From NCBI GenBank assembly GCA_010645155.1, contig JAAGOF010000104.1, forward strand, positions 551,499 through 615,498: a stretch of 64,000 nt of DNA. Reading direction: 5' to 3'. The notes beneath the pieces are model-generated. The model saw only the letters and a list, made by a program, of their open reading frames with translations, made no database searches and was not told the DNA's origin. The DNA comes from Tigriopus japonicus. Taxonomy: Eukaryota > Arthropoda > Copepoda > Harpacticoida > Harpacticidae. Below, piece after piece: positions 62,101-64,000 of the stretch. A program made the translations under genes and the position numbers. Positions within the stretch are counted from its first letter, which is position 1. Each line of letters starts with the position of its first letter.

Positions 62101-62580
62101 CTGACTGATGATGTGAGGACTCATTTGAGATCACGGTTGGGATTAGAAGCGTCTAATATTCAGTCTTATGTATTTCAGGCAACGATTAAGGCCCTGGACG
62201 AGGTTATGGGCGGGAAACTTTCTCCAAGTCAACAGGATCGGATTTGGGAGAGCTTAGGGATTGTCTTGAAGCCCCATGTAGTAACAGCTTTTGAGTACAA
62301 AGAATTCGCCGGTATTGCTGCTTTTGTGGAACGAATGCTCGGACCCGAATTCAGCTCTATGTCGGATTCGTCTAAATCTGAAATTGAAATCGCCGACTTT
62401 GATCGATTGCTTTCCAAACTGGAGCCTTTGAGAATGAGATCCCCTTCATTGAAGACTCTGCTTATCACCATTCGAAACTCCGGTTTGCCCTCAAGTCCGA
62501 CCTTGGGACTCAAGCTTCTGCGATCTCGAAGCGGCCCAAATGAAAACCCGGAAACACCTCGACCCACTAGAGCTCTTTAA
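39679..62580 (+). CDS. Large 12-exon gene of unrecognised family (about 1190 aa)
   Basis: Reconstructed exons: 39679-39981, 41534-41707, 41792-42035, 45484-45580, 45641-45788, 46153-47242, 47344-47457, 49507-49676, 51421-51630, 53147-53353, 58589-58718 and 61895-62580. All use GT donors and AG acceptors. Phases (0,0,1,2,0,1,1,0,0,0,1) are compatible at every junction, and the joined frame is exactly 1190 codons plus TAA with no internal stop. Least certain are the start of exon 8 and the donor of exon 8 (49676 or 49688). ATG 39679 has an upstream in-frame stop. Exon 1 is rich in Ser, Pro and Arg; exon 3 is very acidic (SDESESESVHFDDDEDR); exon 6 has a basic, NLS-like run (KQRKRKKKIKNVKHVK); exon 8 is charged and helical (KKREEKAWKKLQWMDARRKA). 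Two segments look alike, FQLPVSTS...MVEYV in exons 6-7 and FELPVSIS...PVEYL in exon 12. No membrane segment, signal peptide or catalytic motif is seen. Function unknown; a cytoskeletal or nuclear scaffold role would only be a guess. Confidence 0.75.
40222..40438 (+). other. Coding-like ORF ended by a MITE insertion
   Basis: Reads FIARQRQSLKSFTEKYF, then a charged helical stretch (KSQIEKIDVRLRSREAS). The MITE at 40439 interrupts it. If the MITE and one duplication copy are removed, the frame would have reached TAA two codons later. It lies in intron 1 of the long gene, but no matching splice phase was found. It may be a relic exon or chance. Confidence 0.3.
40439..40652. mobile_element. GTGGGCC-rich hAT MITE with perfect 8-bp target duplication
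   Basis: 214-bp element from CAGGGGTCGGCAACC to GGTTACCGACCCCTG. It is flanked by identical octamers TCATAGAG at 40431-40438 and 40653-40660. Internal GTGGGCCC words match the copies at 13568 and 16340. The exact duplication and CAGGGGT terminus place it with hAT-type non-autonomous elements. It lies in intron 1 of the long gene. Confidence 0.9.
42587..42772 (+). other. Unassigned coding-like ORF in intron 3
   Basis: Frame ends GRMYVGTELSLGYCDQFLEP...DLFNEIDQARRLDVDYVEK then TAA. Composition is protein-like, but no donor site allows it to be an internal exon of the surrounding gene, and no family is recognised. It may be an alternative last exon, a retrocopy fragment or chance. Confidence 0.2.
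43342..43480. repeat. AATTAC-rich hAT-like MITE, partial copy
   Basis: Begins CAGACCTGTGATGTAATTG, the same terminus as the reversed right end at 54040. It continues with GCAATTAC and GTAATTG words. The far end is not clear. Lies in intron 3 of the long gene. Confidence 0.6.
46153..47242 (+). CDS. Exon 6 (largest) of the long unrecognised gene
   Basis: About 363 codons in one open frame. The acceptor follows a pyrimidine-rich tract (CTTTTGCTTTTGTGAAAG), and the donor is GTAAAG at 47243. Content in order: a basic start, acidic segments (EELPIFDLDRILEDIP and SSEKFNELVSRAEEAQ), the Lys/Arg run near residue 150 of the exon, YDPHVQYHRRNCSKSL, Ser/Thr-rich low-complexity sequence, then SSFQLPVSTSWHIV. 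If the donor were ignored, the frame would run on to a stop at 47332 and the next exon's clear reading frame would be lost. Confidence 0.75.
48016..48050. repeat. Solitary GTGGGCC-rich MITE end
   Basis: CAAGGGTCGGCAACCGGTGG followed by GCCC, one end of the family complete at 40439. The other end is absent nearby. Confidence 0.55.
48375..48797. mobile_element. Long-inverted-repeat element with nested dispersed repeat
   Basis: Left arm CATAGAGGAGTATAGAGGGG...CATTGTCGTCATTT (from 48375) is mirrored by AAATGACGACAATGGCCACT...TATGG (48757-48797). Pairing extends, with breaks, through TTTCCGAAGAA to about 100 bases in. A related single arm recurs at 63606-63730. Also, 48570-48656 is inverted relative to 48799-48893 over about 88 bp (GAAATTTCA core), and a third copy is at 62869-62945. 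No ORF. Confidence 0.65.
50729..50846. repeat. Perfect 59-bp tandem duplication
   Basis: 50729-50787 and 50788-50846 are identical 59-bp units starting AAAATAACTAAACTCAGTGG and ending TTTTACCTGTG. Perfect identity implies a recent duplication. It abuts the mariner remnant at 50847. Confidence 0.9.
50847..51075 (+). pseudogene. Mariner transposase C-terminal remnant
   Basis: Begins FWDKTMWPSSNPDLNPMDF, the region of the third catalytic Asp. After a frame change it continues as SMIEARVFKKAHSGIP, and later frames read VKDGLGKVTVNKGGQ, reminiscent of the usual NGGHIE terminus. Everything upstream is missing. Dead fragment in intron 8 of the long gene. Confidence 0.7.
51998..52451 (-). pseudogene. 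Internally deleted mariner transposase
   Basis: Minus strand from ATG 52451: MDAKRQRVAALLGADVPIPT, then RAFVYKVKAMMKDG and GSGGHNKKLTDAEL, parallel to the N terminus of the transposase at 7003. The frame then jumps to the C-terminal part, read in another frame as NLASFWPWSMWPPSSPDCSP, LDYGI, a stop, and finally IEAGGDHFE. The central region with the first two catalytic Asp is deleted. Inverted ends could not be found. Lies in intron 9 of the long gene. Confidence 0.85.
52675..52839 (+). other. Unassigned coding-like fragment
   Basis: Open frame reading KSDIEYFLAEIYILNMLNTI then KNKTDFGKIYLVNQRVLVYE and a TGA. Codons are more GC-rich at third positions than the flanking DNA, as in the mariner copies. 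No family recognised; a retrocopy or transposon fragment is possible. Confidence 0.25.
53494..54040. mobile_element. AATTAC-rich hAT-like MITE
   Basis: Starts TAGACCTGGGTCAAT and ends ATTACATCACAGGTCTG, with AATTAC/GTAATTG words over both halves. The reversed right end matches the left end at 43342, and the left end matches the reversed right end at 8461. The middle contains a short ACAACAAATAGT repetition (about 53555-53590). No ORF, no clear target duplication. Lies in intron 10 of the long gene. Confidence 0.65.
54419..54707. repeat. 26-bp minisatellite, about 11 units
   Basis: Unit AAAATAACCACATATTTTGG then TATTAC, repeated head to tail. Only one clear variant was seen (CATACTTTGG near 54561). 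Homogeneity suggests recent expansion or conversion. Not a multiple of three and not coding. Lies in intron 10 of the long gene. Confidence 0.95.
55031..55467. mobile_element. Foldback MITE with perfect 8-bp target duplication
   Basis: Arms of about 200 bp: left from CATAGACC at 55031, right ending GGTCTAT at 55467, with CTGAGATGGTAGCTTCAAA and AGGCGGAAAATGA among the paired segments. The loop is only about 30 bp. GTGCAGGT is repeated exactly at 55023-55030 and 55468-55475. Non-coding, in intron 10 of the long gene. Confidence 0.85.
55476..58588. other. Non-coding part of intron 10
   Basis: AT-rich. A GGTCGGCAATG at about 56937 could be an eroded GTGGGCC-family MITE end. Open frames at 55706-55930 and 56691-57047 have no recognisable features. 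Nothing else was seen. Confidence 0.35.
59157..59197. repeat. (CAA)n microsatellite
   Basis: About ten uninterrupted CAA units followed by an imperfect end. In intron 11 of the long gene. The SINE at 14223 has the same tail unit, but no SINE body precedes this one. Confidence 0.85.
60066..60402. mobile_element. Candidate MITE, second copy of the 37038 family
   Basis: Left AAGCTCATGGGAAAGAAGCG and right the complement of AGCTCATGTGAAAGAAGCG, at 337 bp spacing against 340 bp in the first copy. Internal similarity is patchy (a GTCGCCACCATCAAC stretch is reversed in the other copy). Lies in intron 11 of the long gene. Confidence 0.65.
61895..62580 (+). CDS. Last exon of the long unrecognised gene
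   Basis: Acceptor TTTCTTTCAG at 61885-61894. The frame carries one base from exon 11 (G+AC gives Asp) and runs 228 codons to TAA. Reads DEDDNRYFWLSLPRVF, then SSRFELPVSISQLADMSPVE, then a helical region (LSPSQQDRIWESLGIVLKP, EYKEFAGIAAFVERMLGPEF) that recalls a degenerate EF-hand pair without a calcium-loop consensus. The C terminus is Ser/Pro/Arg-rich. The longest and best-supported exon after exon 6. Confidence 0.8.
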
Positions 62581-62594
62581 AAGTGAGAGACAAC

Positions 62595-62600
62595 AATAAA
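62595..62600 (+). promoter_or_regulatory. Polyadenylation signal AATAAA
   Basis: AATAAA lies 15 bases after the TAA of the long gene and would give a very short 3' untranslated region. A GT/T-rich stretch follows at about 62626-62655. Supports 62580 as the true end of the gene. Confidence 0.7.
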
Positions 62601-62868
62601 GCAAATTGACAACGTGCTAATCAATGTCTGTTTCCGGTTTCGTAATTTTCATTGATATATTTTCTGGGGAAAGTATGGCATTGCTTCACTCGAGGTTCTA
62701 TGGAACGGAGGGATTTATTGGGACAAGTTTGGTTTGATAGGACAATTTATTGACCTTTGTGATGGACAGGGCTGGCAAAAAGGATTACTGCACATGAAAA
62801 TTGTACATGAAGAACATGGAAAAGGAAAACTAAGGTGAATGGGCACCCTGTGTACGTTATTGCATAGA

Positions 62869-62945
62869 GGTCTATATAGTGGAGATAGTAGAGCAGGCCG
62901 GTCGTGGAATTTCATTGTGGACAGCAAGGGCCATTTATCTAGTGA
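62869..62945. repeat. Dispersed repeat, third copy of 48570/48799
   Basis: AGAGGTCTATATAGTGGAG...GGAATTTCATTGTGG...AAGGGCCATTTATC matches 48570-48656 in direct orientation and 48799-48893 inverted. A more diverged version follows at about 63770-63850. Confidence 0.65.
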
Positions 62946-63450
62946 TGTGTTTCGAACCAGGAGTGCTGGCAGTTTTGACTCGAAAGTTTATCGCTGTTAA
63001 AAAGGGCAGGTTGTATTGAACTACTTGAAAAGACCTAAACAAGGACCAATTTGGCAACACTTAAACTAGTTTGATTTCTAGTTCCATCCATAGTTATTAA
63101 AATGGATTTCGAGTTGGCAGTGCTGCCATATTTTATGGTAGATAAGATCTATTGTCTGTTGAAAAGTTTAGTTGTGGTCAGATTTTTGACCCTTAAAACC
63201 AAATTGGCAAAACTCTGCTAAAAATTCAACTCGAAACACTTTAGTACATTTATCATCACTCATCAGCGACTTGTTAAAACTTGCCTAAATAAGTCCAATG
63301 CCCTGACGTTTTTACCACAGACCATCTCTAGACTTCTCAGTTCTAGCTAAGCAGGCAGACCGCCGCGACAGTACAAAGATCCGTGACCTCTAGATGACGC
63401 AAGCTGTATTTTCTGGATTGACTCTGAGAATTAAACTTCAAGAAAGATAT

Positions 63451-63588
63451 TTGCCTTACAAACAGAGTAGTGCCCTCTATGATATTCCTTATGAAACCAT
63501 CCTTTATAGGAATGTTGTTAGGTAATCCCTCAAAGAGGGCGTTTTTGGGGACGTCAGAAGTGAGATATCTCTGATTCATTTATCTATG
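63451..63588 (-). repeat. Dispersed repeat shared with 5716-5850
   Basis: The reverse complement matches 5716-5850 over about 135 bases, including CCATAGATAAAT, CTGACGTC, AACGCCCTCT and GGCACTACT-like segments. The minus strand has an open frame of 78 codons across it with no recognised family. Confidence 0.65.
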
Positions 63589-63605
63589 GTTTTCATTATG
63601 AGCTT

Positions 63606-63730
63606 GCACTGGCATGGGCAAGTTTTCATGACATTCTTCGGAAATATTTGCTCGTGTTTGCATGAATTTTCACGCAACTTATGGGTAACTTTGGCCAGTT
63701 TCAGCTGCAAGCAGACAAAATGACGACAAT
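63606..63730. repeat. Dispersed repeat related to the arms of 48375
   Basis: CATTCTTCGGAAATATTTGC...CAACTTATGGGTAACTTTGG...ATGACGACAATG matches the reverse complement of about 48385-48520 with one extra insertion of roughly ten bases. Confidence 0.65.
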
Positions 63731-63854
63731 GCCCCTCTATACTCGTCTAAGCGTTATTGAACGGACTTCTTTCACAGAGGAGAGATAGCAAAGCAATTTG
63801 TGAATTTTGCATTGCAGGTAACAAGGACAATTCTTTGTCAGTGATTAGTTTAAA

Positions 63855-63925
63855 TTTGAGGGCTAACAAAGAAATGCCACTCCAGTTCAGTCAGTGGGGA
63901 TTTGTTTGAACACACTTCATCCACA
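63855..63925. repeat. Partial copy of the 12395 MITE
   Basis: GAGGGCTAACAAAGAAATG and CACTCCAGTTCAG...GATTTG match the reversed right end of the MITE at 12395-12685. The remainder may run past the window end. Confidence 0.6.
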
Positions 63926-64000
63926 GGGCGGATATAGGGAAAATTTTGTGAACGAGTTACAGTTGTTGAAGAGCAAAGGTTGCTCGTTAAAACTTGATAT

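Overview
The window is eukaryotic nuclear DNA from an invertebrate animal, most likely a crustacean and plausibly a copepod. The evidence is spliced genes with GT-AG introns, AT-rich intergenic DNA, a front-end fatty acid desaturase, an arthropod-type Cys-loop channel, many DD37D mariner relics, and numerous hAT-like MITEs. The species cannot be named from this sequence alone. No rRNA gene, convincing functional tRNA gene, CRISPR array or bacterial-type operon was seen.

Three host genes are supported, all on the + strand. (1) 1857-5278 is a complete four-exon front-end desaturase of 441 aa: a cytochrome b5 domain fused to a membrane desaturase with all three histidine boxes. (2) 10125-13409 is a three-exon Cys-loop ligand-gated channel subunit of about 401 aa with a PAR motif before M2, suggesting anion selectivity. 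(3) 39679-62580 is a long gene reconstructed here from 12 phase-compatible exons. It gives about 1190 aa without a stop, ends at a good AATAAA signal, and belongs to no family I recognise. A possible two-exon gene for a small, very basic protein lies at 20134-22264 with low confidence.

The rest is dominated by mobile DNA, often nested. A mariner (6856-8146) with an apparently intact DD37D transposase sits inside an older AATTAC-rich hAT-like MITE (6381-8461). A second mariner (22695-27049) has lost its transposase to mutation and is split by a LINE that keeps a 950-codon endonuclease-reverse transcriptase ORF. A third mariner copy (51998-52451) is an internal-deletion derivative. Two further mariner relics lie at 18142-19113 and 50847-51075. 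Long-TIR or palindromic MITEs with clear target-site duplications lie at 239-1360, 31905-32101, 40439-40652 and 55031-55467.

A tRNA-Leu-like SINE (14223-14404) shares its last ~40 bp with two LINE 3' fragments (34311-34350 and 38015-38056, minus strand). This suggests a SINE that borrowed its tail from its LINE partner.

Region by region: 1-1.4 kb foldback element; 1.9-5.3 kb desaturase; 5.6-8.5 kb nested repeats with mariner; 10.1-13.4 kb channel gene; 13.5-20 kb MITEs, SINE and mariner relic in non-coding DNA; 22.7-27 kb mariner/LINE nest; 27-39.6 kb mostly gene-free with MITEs and LINE fragments; 39.7-62.6 kb the unrecognised gene with repeat-filled introns; 62.6-64 kb dispersed repeats.
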